Assembly (NCBI RefSeq): GCF_014652475.1
Contig: NZ_BMYW01000001.1
Location: forward strand, 186,001 to 250,000
Length of the DNA stretch: 64,000 nt
Reading direction: 5' to 3'
Origin: Vogesella alkaliphila
Lineage (GTDB): Bacteria > Pseudomonadota > Gammaproteobacteria > Burkholderiales > Chromobacteriaceae
Part shown: one piece after another, positions 26,911 to 36,017 of the stretch
How positions within the stretch are numbered: the stretch's first letter is position 1
Layout of the letters: every line of letters starts with the position of its first letter
Translations under genes and position numbers: made by a program
The notes under the pieces: generated by a model
Told to the model about the DNA's origin: nothing
Database searches by the model: none
What the model saw: the letters and a program-made list of their open reading frames with translations, nothing else

Positions 26911-27783
26911 CTAGCCGCCGCGCGCCAGCCACAGCGTCGCCAGCAGTGCGCAGGCGGCGTGGCTCCACGCCAGCCGGCGCAGGGCGCGGGCGGTGTCCTG
27001 TGGCGAGCGCCAGCTGATGAGGAAGGGGCGGCGGTCGGTGGGGCGCTGCAGGTGATGGCTGAGCGGGATGGCGGCCAGCGCGTGGTGGTTGCGGCCAACC
27101 TCGCCGTGGGCGGCCTGGCGCGCGTGCTCCCACTCCTCGCTGCTGAGTGTGCCGTCGCCGTCCCGGTCGAAGCGGCGCAGCAGTTGCGCCGGGTCCCGTT
27201 TCCATTCGTTCAGCGTCAGCTGCAGGTCGTCGCGGAAGGCCTGCCGGTCCGGCTGGCCGCCGAGGCTGCGCAGCTCGCCCAGCGCGTACAGCGGATCGCC
27301 GATGGCGATCCAGCGCTCGCTCAGCATGTCGTCGCCGTCGTGCCAGCTGCGCTGGTGGCGGGCCTCGACGCTGGCGCCTTCCGGCTGCACGATGATCTCG
27401 CCGCGCCGGTCCAGCAGCCGGAACGAGTCGTCGCTGCGCAGGCGTTCGCTGCGTCGCGGGCCTTGCTGGCGACCGTTCGGGCGCCGTTCCGCCTGATACC
27501 ACACGCAGCGCATGCCGCCGAACGGGGTCACCAGCGGCGGGCCGTCCAGCGCCGCGGCCTCGCCAAAGCATTCGCAATACCCCTGTGCCGCCGCCTGCGA
27601 GGTGGTGGTCGGGGTGTCGGCCACGTGGCGGTACTGGCGGTAGAAGTGCAGCCACAGCGCCACGCCGAACAGCGTGCCGGCCGCCGGCAGCAGTCGCGGT
27701 GGCAACTCATCCAGCGGCCAGGCCAGCAGGGGCAGCAGCAGGTAGGGCAGCAACGAGGCGTAGCGCTGTTGCAGCAGGAACAT
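26911..27783 (-). CDS. GIDE-domain membrane protein with an EF-hand motif
   Basis: 290 residues. Two hydrophobic segments at the N terminus (about 8-50) and one at the C terminus (about 270-288) flank a soluble region. Residues about 65-170 match the bacterial GIDE domain (GYCECFGEAAALDGPP, RCVWYQAERR, LLDRRGEIIVQPEGASVE). A calcium-binding EF-hand loop, DRDGDGTLSSEEW, lies near 205. Such proteins typically sit next to lemA, as here (9-bp gap). The bacterial function is not established; it is probably an envelope protein. Confidence 0.78.
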   Translation of the reverse strand: MFLLQQRYASLLPYLLLPLLAWPLDELPPRLLPAAGTLFGVALWLHFYRQYRHVADTPTTTSQAAAQGYCECFGEAAALDGPPLVTPFGGMRCVWYQAERRPNGRQQGPRRSERLRSDDSFRLLDRRGEIIVQPEGASVEARHQRSWHDGDDMLSERWIAIGDPLYALGELRSLGGQPDRQAFRDDLQLTLNEWKRDPAQLLRRFDRDGDGTLSSEEWEHARQAAHGEVGRNHHALAAIPLSHHLQRPTDRRPFLISWRSPQDTARALRRLAWSHAACALLATLWLARGG

Positions 27784-27792
27784 GGGCGTGGC

Positions 27793-28362
27793 TCAGCGTT
27801 CGAACAGCGCCTTGACGTCGACGTCGCGTTTTTCCGCCTCGGCAAAACGCAGCGCGCGCGCGGTGCGGAAGCCGAACAGGTTGGCGACGAACACGTCGGG
27901 GAATTGCTCGATGCGCACGTTGTTGTTGTTGACCGCTTCGTTGTAGAGTTCGCGGCGATCGGCGATGCCGTCTTCCAGCTGGCTGATGCGCTGTGCCAGG
28001 TGGCTGAACTGCACGTCGGCCTTCAGTTCCGGATAGGCTTCGGCCACCGCGAAAATCTGGCCGAGCAGGCCGCGCAGCTGGCCTTCCAGCTCGCCGATGC
28101 GGCCAACGTTGCCGGCGCGGGCGGCCTCCGACATCGCGGCGCGCGCTTCCATCACCTGGGTCAGGGTGTCCTGCTCGAACTGGCCGTAGTGGCGGCAGAC
28201 ATCGACCAGCTTGGGGATCTCGTCGTGGCGCTGTTTCAGCAGCACGTCGATATTGGCCCAGCTCTTGTTGACCTCGTGCTTCAGGCGGACCAGGCCGTTG
28301 TAGAGCAGGATGCCGTAGAAAAGCAGCACCACGAATGCAGAAACGAACAGGAAAAATGGCAT
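27793..28362 (-). CDS. lemA: LemA family protein
   Basis: 189 residues from MPFFLFVSAFVV. An N-terminal membrane helix is followed by the LemA helical bundle with the signature NGLVRLKHEVNKSWANIDVLLKQRHDEIPKLVD and AYPELKADVQF, ending FRTARALRFAEAEKRDVDV. Usual family length is about 190. The biochemical role is unknown; it is membrane-anchored and paired with the GIDE-domain gene downstream in one operon. Confidence 0.92.
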   Translation of the reverse strand: MPFFLFVSAFVVLLFYGILLYNGLVRLKHEVNKSWANIDVLLKQRHDEIPKLVDVCRHYGQFEQDTLTQVMEARAAMSEAARAGNVGRIGELEGQLRGLLGQIFAVAEAYPELKADVQFSHLAQRISQLEDGIADRRELYNEAVNNNNVRIEQFPDVFVANLFGFRTARALRFAEAEKRDVDVKALFER

Positions 28363-28431
28363 GGGCGGGTGTCCTTTGAAATTCGATGTCATCGTCACCG
28401 CGGCGCTGGCGGGTGTCAAGAAAGGGGTGGG

Positions 28432-29295
28432 ATGATTTCTCTCAATATTGTCGGCGGCGGGCGTCTGGGCAAGAGCGTGGCGCGGCTGGCGCACGACAGT
28501 GGCCGCTACCGCATCGGCGCGCTGCTGTGCCACAGCCCGGCGTCGGCGCTGGCGGCGCGTGACTTTGTCGGTGCCGGCGTGGCGCTGACGGATCTGGCGG
28601 CCTTGCCGGCGGCCGACATCACCCTGCTGGCGGTGCCGGACGGCGAGATTGCCGGTGTGGCCGCCGCGCTGGCAACGGCGGGGGTGATTACTGCCGGCAG
28701 CGTGGTGTGTCACGCCAGCGGCGTCGGCGAGGCGGCCCTGCTGGCGCCGCTGGCGGCGCAGGGCGTGCACTGCGCCAGCCTGCATCCGGCGTTTTCCTTT
28801 GCCGATCCGGCGCGCGCGGTGGCCGGCTTTGCCGGTACCCGCTGTGCGCTGGAGGGCGATGCGGCGGCGTTACCGTTGTTGCAAAGCTTGGCCGCAGACC
28901 TCGGCGGCGTGCCCTTCGTGCTGGCGCCGGGCGGCAAGCCGGCCTACCACGCCGCGCTGTCGATCGCCTCGAATTACTTGGTGACGCTGCACGATCTGGC
29001 GGCGCGGGTGGCGGCGCAGGCCGGCATGGCCGATGAGGTGGCCGCCGCGGTGCTGGGTGGGCTGATGCGGCAGACGCTGGACAACACGCTGGCGCTGGGG
29101 CCGCAGGTGGCGCTGACCGGCCCCATCGCGCGTGGCGATGCCGGCACCGTGGCGTGCCACCGGCAGGTGCTGTCGGCGACGGACGACGCGCTGTACTGCG
29201 CGCTGGGGCGGGCGACGGCAAGCTTGGCCGCAGGCCGGCTGACAAAGGTACAGCAGCTGGCGCTGGCTGCGGCGTTGGCGCCGCCGGCCGTTTAG
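28432..29295 (+). CDS. DUF2520 Rossmann-fold oxidoreductase-like protein
   Basis: 287 residues starting MISLNIVGGGRLGKSVARLAH, a dinucleotide-binding loop, followed by the DUF2520 C-terminal helical domain (GKPAYHAALSIASNYLVTL, PIARGDAGTVACH). The family resembles ketopantoate/pyrroline-5-carboxylate reductases but has no firmly assigned substrate. It is divergent from lemA (69 bp) and converges on the methylase gene, with a paired GTTGGCCGCA hairpin between them. Confidence 0.8.
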   Translation: MISLNIVGGGRLGKSVARLAHDSGRYRIGALLCHSPASALAARDFVGAGVALTDLAALPAADITLLAVPDGEIAGVAAALATAGVITAGSVVCHASGVGEAALLAPLAAQGVHCASLHPAFSFADPARAVAGFAGTRCALEGDAAALPLLQSLAADLGGVPFVLAPGGKPAYHAALSIASNYLVTLHDLAARVAAQAGMADEVAAAVLGGLMRQTLDNTLALGPQVALTGPIARGDAGTVACHRQVLSATDDALYCALGRATASLAAGRLTKVQQLALAAALAPPAV

Positions 29296-29318
29296 CGTCG
29301 GGGAGGAGGGTGAGACAG

Positions 29319-29347
29319 GTTGGCCGCAAGCATTGCGGCCAACCTTT
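29319..29347. terminator. Hairpin of two inverted GTTGGCCGCA repeats between convergent genes
   Basis: GGTTGGCCGCA-agcat-TGCGGCCAACC followed by TTTT on the plus strand. The two exact 10-mers (29319-29328 and 29334-29343) make a stable stem, so the repeat pair should terminate the DUF2520 gene and perhaps the opposing gene as well. Confidence 0.8.
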
Positions 29348-29352
29348 TGCCG

Positions 29353-30057
29353 TCAGTTGGCGTGGATCACGAAGATCGCCGGTCGCTTGTGAAAGTCCGG
29401 CGCTTCTTTCGGCCAATCCTTCACCAGCCGGCTGACGATGGTTTGCGTCGGCGCAGTCAGGTCGGCGGCCACGCACAGCCGGGTGGCCGGCGCCAGCGTC
29501 TCGCGCAGCTGTTGCAGCAGCGCGTTGTTGCGGTATGGCGTCTCGATGAACAGCTGGGTTTCGTTGTTCTGTTTGGAGCGCGCTTCCAGTGCCTTGATCG
29601 ACTTGGCGCGCTCGGCGGCGTCCACCGGCAGGTAGCCGTGAAAGGCGAAGCACTGGCCGTTGGCACCGCTGGCCATCATCGCCAGCAGGATCGACGATGG
29701 CCCGATCAGCGGCTCCACGCGGTAGCCTTTTTCGTGTGCCAGCGCCACCAGCTGAGCGCCGGGGTCGGCCACCGCCGGGCAGCCGGCTTCCGATACCAGC
29801 CCCACGTCCTGGCCTGCGGCCAACGGTGCCAGCAGCGCGGCCACGTCGGCCGGCTTGGTGTGCTCGTTCAGCGTGTGCATCACCAGCTCGCGGATTGGCG
29901 TGCTGACGCCCAGCTGCTTCAGGTGTTTGCGCGCGGTCTTTTCCGCTTCCACCACAAAGTGGCTGATGTGGGTGACGCGGGCGCGTTCACCCTCCGGCAG
30001 CCACGGGGTGTCGCCGTCGCCCAGCGGGGTGGGAATCAGGTACAGGGTGCCGGCCAT
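29353..30057 (-). CDS. SAM-dependent methyltransferase, RsmI-like tetrapyrrole methylase family
   Basis: 234 residues starting MAGTLYLIPTPLGDGD. The LVSEAGCPAVADPGAQLVALAHEKG and GPSSILLAMMASG motifs are those of RsmI-type 16S rRNA 2'-O-ribose methylases, but the protein is shorter than RsmI (about 280) and differs at the N terminus, so it is a paralogue of uncertain target. Its start overlaps the stop codon of maf, so the two are co-transcribed. Confidence 0.8.
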   Translation of the reverse strand: MAGTLYLIPTPLGDGDTPWLPEGERARVTHISHFVVEAEKTARKHLKQLGVSTPIRELVMHTLNEHTKPADVAALLAPLAAGQDVGLVSEAGCPAVADPGAQLVALAHEKGYRVEPLIGPSSILLAMMASGANGQCFAFHGYLPVDAAERAKSIKALEARSKQNNETQLFIETPYRNNALLQQLRETLAPATRLCVAADLTAPTQTIVSRLVKDWPKEAPDFHKRPAIFVIHAN

Positions 30058-30635
30058 CACAGGATCTCCACGCCTTCGTTCTGCAACATGGTCACCAGCG
30101 CGAACAGCGGCACGCCGATCAGCGCGTTGGGGTCGTCGGCTTCCACCTTCTGCAGCAGTGCACCGCCCAGCGTCTCGCTCTTGGCGCTGCCGGCGCAGTG
30201 CAGTGCATCCGGTTCGCGGGTCAGGTAGTTGCGGATCTGCTGCTCGGTGAGCTGGCGCAGGGTGACGCGGGTGATGCCCACGTCTTCCTGGATGTGGCCG
30301 CTCTTGCTGTTGTACAGCGCCAGCGCCGAGTGGAACACCACGGTGCGGCCGCTCATCCACTTGAGCATCTCTACGCCGTTCTCGAAGCTGCCGGGCTTGC
30401 CGATCTGCTGGCCGTCCAGCAGCGCCACCTGGTCACCGCCGATGATCAGCGCATCGGGAAAGCACTCCGCCAGCGACATCGCCTTGCTGCGCGCCAGGCG
30501 TACCGCGGTGTCCAGCGCGGTTTCGCCCGCTAGCGGGGTTTCGTCGCATACCGGCGCCACGGTGGTGACGGGCAGGCCGAGGCGTTCCACGATTTCGCGG
30601 CGGTAGGGGGAGGTAGAGGCAAGCACGATCTGCAT
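30057..30635 (-). CDS. Maf/YceF-type nucleoside triphosphate pyrophosphatase
   Basis: 192 residues from MQIVLASTSPYRREIVERLGLP, the standard Maf start; in-frame ATGs 3 and 15 residues upstream are possible. SxSPxRRE, the CDETP segment and IGGDQVALLDG (catalytic Asp) are present. The YceF branch hydrolyses 7-methyl-GTP, preventing modified nucleotides from entering nucleic acids. Upstream on the opposite strand is the yceD-rpmF-fab cluster, a common neighbourhood for yceF. Confidence 0.88.
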   Translation of the reverse strand: MQIVLASTSPYRREIVERLGLPVTTVAPVCDETPLAGETALDTAVRLARSKAMSLAECFPDALIIGGDQVALLDGQQIGKPGSFENGVEMLKWMSGRTVVFHSALALYNSKSGHIQEDVGITRVTLRQLTEQQIRNYLTREPDALHCAGSAKSETLGGALLQKVEADDPNALIGVPLFALVTMLQNEGVEIL

Positions 30636-30762
30636 GTCGGTCATCCGAGGGAAAAGGGCACAGGCTGCCTGTTGCATCAATGGCTTGTTGCCGCCGCTGC
30701 CGCAGTCAGTATGCTGGTTTGTTTTGACAAAGTGATGGGGCTGATAATATCATGCCGGGTTT

Positions 30763-31263
30763 ATGTCTAACCCGATTTTGATTGATCCGCTCGCGTTTGC
30801 CCGCGATGGCGCTTCGTTGCAGAACGAACGGCCGGTTGCGGCGCTCGCCGAGCGCGTACATGAGCTGCTGGCATCCGATGCTGGCGTGGTGAAATTCGCC
30901 GTGGAAGGTTTTCAGGACCGCCTGCTGCGACCGTCGCTGCGCTACCGTCTGTCTGTCACGCTCAGCGTTGAATGTCAGCGTTGCCTGACGCCGATGCCGT
31001 TCGAACTGGAAGCAGAGGGTGTGATTACTCTGTTCACCCGCGAGGACAAGCTGGAAGCAGCGGTAGAGGCCGATGACGAACTGGACGCCATTCTGGCGGA
31101 AGAAACTTTCGACGTTATCGCACTGATCGAAGACGAAATTATCATGGGCTTGCCGCTGTCGTTGATGCACGACGACTGCGACACGGATGAACTGAAGCGC
31201 GCCAAGGCCGACAAGCCTAATCCGTTTGCGGTGCTGGCAGCGTTGAAGCAATCCAAGTCCTGA
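30763..31263 (+). CDS. yceD: YceD (DUF177) family protein
   Basis: 166 residues with the conserved CQRCLTPM motif and an acidic C-terminal half (LIEDEIIMGLPLSLMH, C in HDDCD), typical of DUF177. It always precedes rpmF and has been linked to 23S rRNA accumulation, by family knowledge. The spacing to rpmF (30 bp) supports one operon running through to the fatty-acid genes. Confidence 0.92.
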   Translation: MSNPILIDPLAFARDGASLQNERPVAALAERVHELLASDAGVVKFAVEGFQDRLLRPSLRYRLSVTLSVECQRCLTPMPFELEAEGVITLFTREDKLEAAVEADDELDAILAEETFDVIALIEDEIIMGLPLSLMHDDCDTDELKRAKADKPNPFAVLAALKQSKS

Positions 31264-31293
31264 ACGTTTAACTTGAATCCTTAGGAGTCGACC

Positions 31294-31473
31294 ATGGCTG
31301 TTCAACAGAACAAAAAGTCCCCGTCCAAGCGTGGCATGCACCGCGCACACGATTTTCTGACCGCTCCGTCGCTCGCTAAAGAGCCGACTACCGGTGAAAC
31401 CCACCTGCGTCACCACATCAGCCCGAACGGCTTCTACCGTGGTCGCCAGGTTGTGAAGGCCAAGGGCGAGTAA
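31294..31473 (+). CDS. rpmF: 50S ribosomal protein L32
   Basis: 59 residues, [20 protein letters not shown] to VVKAKGE, the full length of L32. RBS TTAGGAG lies 8 nt upstream. It sits between yceD and plsX, the canonical position. Confidence 0.97.
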   Translation: MAVQQNKKSPSKRGMHRAHDFLTAPSLAKEPTTGETHLRHHISPNGFYRGRQVVKAKGE

Positions 31474-31535
31474 TCGCTCCTTACGATTATCCTTACCTTC
31501 ATAACAACAGGTAGGTTAACTACCGTGTCACGTTG

Positions 31536-32582
31536 ATGATTATCACCGTAGCGGTCGATGCAATGGGCGGTGACGTTGGCCTCAAGGTCACTGTCCCTGC
31601 ATCTGTCCAGTTCCTTAGCGACACTCCCGATGTCAATCTTGTGCTGGTGGGCGATCAGGCGGCAATCGAAGCCGAGCTGATGGCGCTGCCGGATTCCGTG
31701 CGCGCGCGCATCGCGGTTCGTCATGCCTCCGAAGTGGTGGGGATGGACGAGTCGCCGCAGCTGGCGCTGAAGAACAAGAAAGACTCGTCGATGCGGGTGT
31801 CGATCAATTTGGTCAAGGAAGGCCTGGCGCAGGCAGCGGTTTCCGCAGGGAACACCGGAGCGCTGATGGCAACGGCCAAATTCGTCCTGAAAACCATTCC
31901 CGGTATTGACCGCCCCGCCATCGCCAAGATGATGCCCGGCATCAAGGGCAATACCTGCGTGCTGGATCTGGGTGCCAATATCGATTGCTCGCCGGAGCAG
32001 TTGTTGCAGTTCGGCATCATGGGGTCCGAACTGGTGGCCAGCCTCGAACATCGCCCGAATCCAAGCGTCGGCTTGCTGAATATCGGCTCCGAGGATATCA
32101 AGGGCACCGAGTCGATCAAGCGTGCGGCAGAGCTGCTGCGCGAATCCGGCCTCAATTTCTACGGTAACGTCGAAGGCAACGACATCTTCAAGTCGACGGT
32201 AGATGTGGTAGTCTGCGATGGATTTACCGGTAATGTCGCGCTGAAAGCCTCCGAGGGGCTGGCGCACATGATTTCTACCTTCCTGCGCGAAGAGTTTGCC
32301 CGCACGTGGTGGACCAAGCTGTGCGCCCTGGCTGCGATGCCGGTGCTCAAGCGGTTCAAGGCCCGTGTGGATCCCCGTCGTTACAATGGCGCCAGTTTCC
32401 TGGGGCTGCGGGGAATCGTGGTGAAAAGCCACGGCGGCACCGATGCGCTGGGGTTTCGTATCGCGCTGGAGCAGGCTTGCGAGGAAGTTCGCGCCAACGT
32501 GATTGGTCACATTGCAGACCGGGTTGCCGTTCAATTACAAAACATCAAGCAATCCGAGTCAGAAGCTAAAGACAGCGCATGA
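31536..32582 (+). CDS. plsX: Phosphate acyltransferase PlsX
   Basis: 348 residues starting [16 protein letters not shown] prefer this ATG over the TTG one codon upstream. Motifs [25 protein letters not shown] and NVEGNDI are those of PlsX, which converts acyl-ACP to acyl-phosphate for phospholipid synthesis. Its TGA overlaps the ATG of fabH (ATGA), indicating translational coupling. Confidence 0.96.
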   Translation: MIITVAVDAMGGDVGLKVTVPASVQFLSDTPDVNLVLVGDQAAIEAELMALPDSVRARIAVRHASEVVGMDESPQLALKNKKDSSMRVSINLVKEGLAQAAVSAGNTGALMATAKFVLKTIPGIDRPAIAKMMPGIKGNTCVLDLGANIDCSPEQLLQFGIMGSELVASLEHRPNPSVGLLNIGSEDIKGTESIKRAAELLRESGLNFYGNVEGNDIFKSTVDVVVCDGFTGNVALKASEGLAHMISTFLREEFARTWWTKLCALAAMPVLKRFKARVDPRRYNGASFLGLRGIVVKSHGGTDALGFRIALEQACEEVRANVIGHIADRVAVQLQNIKQSESEAKDSA

Positions 32583-33538
32583 CCTATTCCCGCATTCTCG
32601 GTACCGGCAGCTACCTGCCGGATACCGTCATGACCAATGCCATGCTGGCCGAGCGTATCGAAACCAGTGACGAGTGGATTGTCTCTCGCACTGGCATTCG
32701 CGCGCGCCACATCGCGGCGGAAGATCAGAAAACCAGCGATCTCGCTTACATCGCGGCGCAACGTGCGCTGGAAAGTGCCGGGCTGCAGGCCAGCGACATC
32801 GACCTGATCATCCTGGCCACCACCACGCCCGACATGGTGTTCCCGAGTACCGCCAGCATCCTGCAGGAAAAGCTGGGCATTCCCGGCGTGCCGGCCTTCG
32901 ACGTGCAGGCCGTCTGCGCCGGCTTCGTCTACGCGCTGGCCACCGCCAACGGCTACATCAAGAGCGGCATGGCGAAAAACGTGCTGGTGGTGGGGGCCGA
33001 AGTGATGAGCCGCCTGCTGGACTGGGACGACCGCCGCACCTGCGTGCTGTTCGGCGACGGCGCCGGCGCCGTGGTGGTGGGGCCGTCCGAGGAACCGGGT
33101 ATCCTGCACGCCAAGTTGGCCGCAGACGGCCGCTACCGCGACATCCTCAAGACCGAAGCGCAGATTGCCGGCGGCGAGGTGGATGGCACCCCGTTCCTGT
33201 ACATGGACGGTCCGGCGGTGTTCAAATTCGCGGTCAAGGCCTTGTCCGACATCGCGGAGAAAACGCTGGCCGAGGCCGGTGTGCAGCAGGACAGCGTGGA
33301 CTGGCTGGTGCCGCACCAGGCCAATGTCCGTATCATCGAAGCGACGGCCAAGCACCTGCAGCTGTCGATGGACAAGGTCATCGTCACCCTGCCGGAGCAG
33401 GGTAACACCTCGGCCGCCTCCATCCCGCTGGCCTTCGATCACGCCGTGCGCAATGGCCAGATCCAGCGCGGCCAGACGGTGCTGATGGAAGGCATCGGTG
33501 GCGGCTTCGCCTGGGGCGCACTGCTGCTGCGCTACTAA
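32579..33538 (+). CDS. fabH: 3-oxoacyl-ACP synthase III (KAS III)
   Basis: 319 residues with the KAS III triad Cys113 (VQAVCAGF), His246 (VPHQAN) and Asn276 (GNTSAAS). It condenses acetyl-CoA with malonyl-ACP to start fatty-acid synthesis. A strong terminator follows at 33546, so fabD-fabG may also have their own promoter. Confidence 0.97.
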   Translation: MTYSRILGTGSYLPDTVMTNAMLAERIETSDEWIVSRTGIRARHIAAEDQKTSDLAYIAAQRALESAGLQASDIDLIILATTTPDMVFPSTASILQEKLGIPGVPAFDVQAVCAGFVYALATANGYIKSGMAKNVLVVGAEVMSRLLDWDDRRTCVLFGDGAGAVVVGPSEEPGILHAKLAADGRYRDILKTEAQIAGGEVDGTPFLYMDGPAVFKFAVKALSDIAEKTLAEAGVQQDSVDWLVPHQANVRIIEATAKHLQLSMDKVIVTLPEQGNTSAASIPLAFDHAVRNGQIQRGQTVLMEGIGGGFAWGALLLRY

Positions 33539-33545
33539 AAACAGC

Positions 33546-33576
33546 AAACGGACACGGCATTGCCGTGTCCGTTTTT
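33546..33576 (+). terminator. Rho-independent terminator after fabH
   Basis: AAACGGACACGGCA-ttg-CCGTGTCCGTTTTT: a nearly perfect stem followed by a T-run, 8 bp past the stop codon. Confidence 0.9.
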
Positions 33577-33703
33577 CGTCTGATTGACGATGATCGGCGG
33601 CCAACTGCGGCAAACTTCCATTCATACGGCTGTTTGATCGTTTTTTTGCATAAATGCCGGCAAGTCGTCATTATTCACCCCGTTTCAAAAAGGAGACCCC
33701 GAG

Positions 33704-34633
33704 ATGGCGTTTGCCTTTCTTTTTCCCGGCCAGGGCTCGCAGAGCCTGAAAATGATGGACGGCTTTGCCGACCTGCCGGTAGTAAAACAGACATTCGATG
33801 AAGCCTCGGCCGCCCTGGGTGAAGACCTGTGGGCCATGCTGCAGGCGGAAACACCGGAGGCGATCAACGCCACCGTCAATACCCAGCCGCTGATGCTGGC
33901 CGCCGGTGTGGCCACCTATCGTGCCTGGCTGGCACAAGGCGGCGCCTTGCCGGTTGCCCTCGCCGGGCACAGCCTGGGCGAGTACAGCGCACTGGTGGCT
34001 GCCGGGGCGCTGGATTTTGCCGACGCGGTGAAACTGGTGCGTCTGCGCGCCGAAGCGATGCAGGACGCGGTACCGGCCGGTGAGGGCGCGATGGCCGCGA
34101 TCCTCAACCTGTCCGACGACGACATTCGCGCCGCCTGTGCCGAAGCGGCGCAGGGCGAAGTGGTGGAGCCGGTGAATTTCAACTCGCCGGGCCAGGTGGT
34201 GATTGCCGGCAACAAGGCTGCGGTGGAACGCGCGATGGAACTGTGCAAGGCCCGTGGCGCCAAGCGCGCGCTGCCATTGCCGGTGTCGGTGCCATCGCAC
34301 TGCTCGCTGATGAAGCCTGCCGCCGACAAGCTGGCTGCGGCACTGGCCACGATCCAGATCAACTCGCCGCAGATTCCGGTACTGCATAATGCCGACGTTG
34401 CCGCCTACGACAACGCCGACCAGATCCGCGACGCGCTGACGCGCCAGCTATACCGCCCGGTGCGCTGGACCGAAACCATCCAGCAGCTGGCCGCAGGTGG
34501 CATCGTGCTGATGGCCGAGTGCGGCCCAGGCAAGGTGCTGGCCGGTCTAGCCAAGCGTATCGACGGCAGCGTGAACTGCCACGCGCTGACCGACGCCGCC
34601 AAGCTGGAAGCGGCCCGCGCCGAACTGGCGTAA
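33704..34633 (+). CDS. fabD: Malonyl CoA-ACP transacylase
   Basis: 309 residues starting MAFAFLFPGQGSQS. The acyl-enzyme serine is Ser90 in GHSLGEYSALVAAG; QVVIAG and the LPVSVPSHC histidine region are also present. It transfers malonyl groups from CoA to ACP. RBS AAGGAG. A GTTGGCCGCA copy (34643) lies between it and fabG. Confidence 0.96.
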   Translation: MAFAFLFPGQGSQSLKMMDGFADLPVVKQTFDEASAALGEDLWAMLQAETPEAINATVNTQPLMLAAGVATYRAWLAQGGALPVALAGHSLGEYSALVAAGALDFADAVKLVRLRAEAMQDAVPAGEGAMAAILNLSDDDIRAACAEAAQGEVVEPVNFNSPGQVVIAGNKAAVERAMELCKARGAKRALPLPVSVPSHCSLMKPAADKLAAALATIQINSPQIPVLHNADVAAYDNADQIRDALTRQLYRPVRWTETIQQLAAGGIVLMAECGPGKVLAGLAKRIDGSVNCHALTDAAKLEAARAELA

Positions 34634-34675
34634 AGACACAAGGTTGGCCGCATGCGGCCTACCAGGAGAGAGACA

Positions 34676-35413
34676 ATGAGTTTGCAAGGTAAGGTTGCGC
34701 TGGTTACCGGCGCCTCGCGCGGCATCGGTGCCGCCATCGCCGATACCCTGGCCGCCGCCGGCGCCAAGGTGATCGGTACTGCCACCTCCGAAAGCGGCGC
34801 CGCCGCCATCGGCGAGCGCCTGGCGCAGTGGGGCGGTGTCGGCATGGTGCTGAACGTCGGTGAAGACGGTGCCATCGACGCGTTGGTCGACACCATCAGC
34901 AAAGAGTACGGCGATGTGGCGATCCTGGTGAACAACGCCGGCATCACCCGCGACGGCCTCTTGATGCGCATGAAGGACGAAGACTGGGACGCGATCATGG
35001 ATACCAACCTGAAGTCGGTATTCAAGGCGTCCAAGGCCGTGATGCGCGGCATGATGAAGGCCCGCTGGGGCCGCATCATCAACATCGCGTCGGTAGTCGG
35101 CGCGATGGGCAATGCCGGTCAGGCCAACTATGCCGCCGCCAAGGCCGGCATCATGGGCTTCACCAAGTCGATGGCGCGCGAAGTCGGCAGCCGCGGCATC
35201 ACCGTCAACTGCGTGGCACCGGGTTTCATCGATACCGACATGACCCGTGCGCTGCCGGAAGCGCAGCGTGAGGCGTTGGTACAACAGATTGCACTGGGTC
35301 GCCTGGGCGCGGCACAGGACATCGCCGATGCCGTGGATTTCCTGGCGTCCGACCGCGCGGCTTACGTGACAGGCCAGACCCTGCACGTGAACGGCGGCAT
35401 GTTGATGCCGTAA
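34676..35413 (+). CDS. fabG: 3-oxoacyl-ACP reductase
   Basis: 245-residue short-chain dehydrogenase: TGASRGIG cofactor loop, NNAG, and the Ser-Tyr-Lys active site (IASVVG, YAAAKAG). NADPH-dependent reduction of 3-ketoacyl-ACP. It is preceded by AGGAGAG and sits in canonical fab order. Confidence 0.96.
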   Translation: MSLQGKVALVTGASRGIGAAIADTLAAAGAKVIGTATSESGAAAIGERLAQWGGVGMVLNVGEDGAIDALVDTISKEYGDVAILVNNAGITRDGLLMRMKDEDWDAIMDTNLKSVFKASKAVMRGMMKARWGRIINIASVVGAMGNAGQANYAAAKAGIMGFTKSMAREVGSRGITVNCVAPGFIDTDMTRALPEAQREALVQQIALGRLGAAQDIADAVDFLASDRAAYVTGQTLHVNGGMLMP

Positions 35414-35610
35414 GCGGCAGCGGCAAGGAATGGTTTTGGGGTTTTTGCCAGTGCAGCATGAGCATGCTGGCGGGTCAAAAGCCGGACTGACTGCCGATTC
35501 GTGGCCAATATCATGGCAATGATGTGACTGCGGTAGGCTTGAGCAGGTTTTTTTTGTAGAATGGCGGGGTTTTGTTGTCCCGTACACAGAAAGGTAAAGG
35601 ATTTAAACAA

Positions 35611-35850
35611 ATGGAAAACATCGAAGCGCGCGTTAAAAAGATCGTTGCCGAGCAACTGGGCGTGAACGAAGCCGAAGTTAAAATCGACTCTTCGTTTGTT
35701 GACGATCTGGGCGCCGACTCCCTGGATACCGTTGAACTGGTAATGGCACTGGAAGAAGAGTTCGAGTGCGAAATCCCGGATGAAGAAGCCGAGAAGATCA
35801 CCACCGTTCAGCAAGCAGTAGACTACGTTACGGCTCACCTGAACAAGTAA
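35611..35850 (+). CDS. acpP: Acyl carrier protein
   Basis: 79 residues, [17 protein letters not shown], with the phosphopantetheine attachment Ser37 in GADSLDTVE. Highly acidic as expected. The unusually AT-rich leader (35530-35610) probably contains a strong promoter of its own. Confidence 0.97.
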   Translation: MENIEARVKKIVAEQLGVNEAEVKIDSSFVDDLGADSLDTVELVMALEEEFECEIPDEEAEKITTVQQAVDYVTAHLNK

Positions 35851-35869
35851 TCCCCCCGGGGCTTACCAG

Positions 35870-35912
35870 GACCTCTGCCGGTGTAGCCTAGGCTCGCCTG
35901 CAGGGGTCTTTT
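35870..35912 (+). terminator. Terminator/attenuator between acpP and fabF
   Basis: GACCTCTGC pairs with GCAGGGGTC (one G-U pair) around an inner AGCCTAGGCT hairpin, then TTTT. It would reduce fabF expression relative to acpP. It is weaker than the other terminators listed. Confidence 0.55.
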
Positions 35913-36017
35913 GCTGTAGTGGCCCTGAAACGTGCGTTTGATTTGGTGGCTCGCCATCAAGCAGCGTCCGTTCAGGACTATCGGGAGATTCCCTCCCTTT
36001 TTTCGCGGAGATACCCT

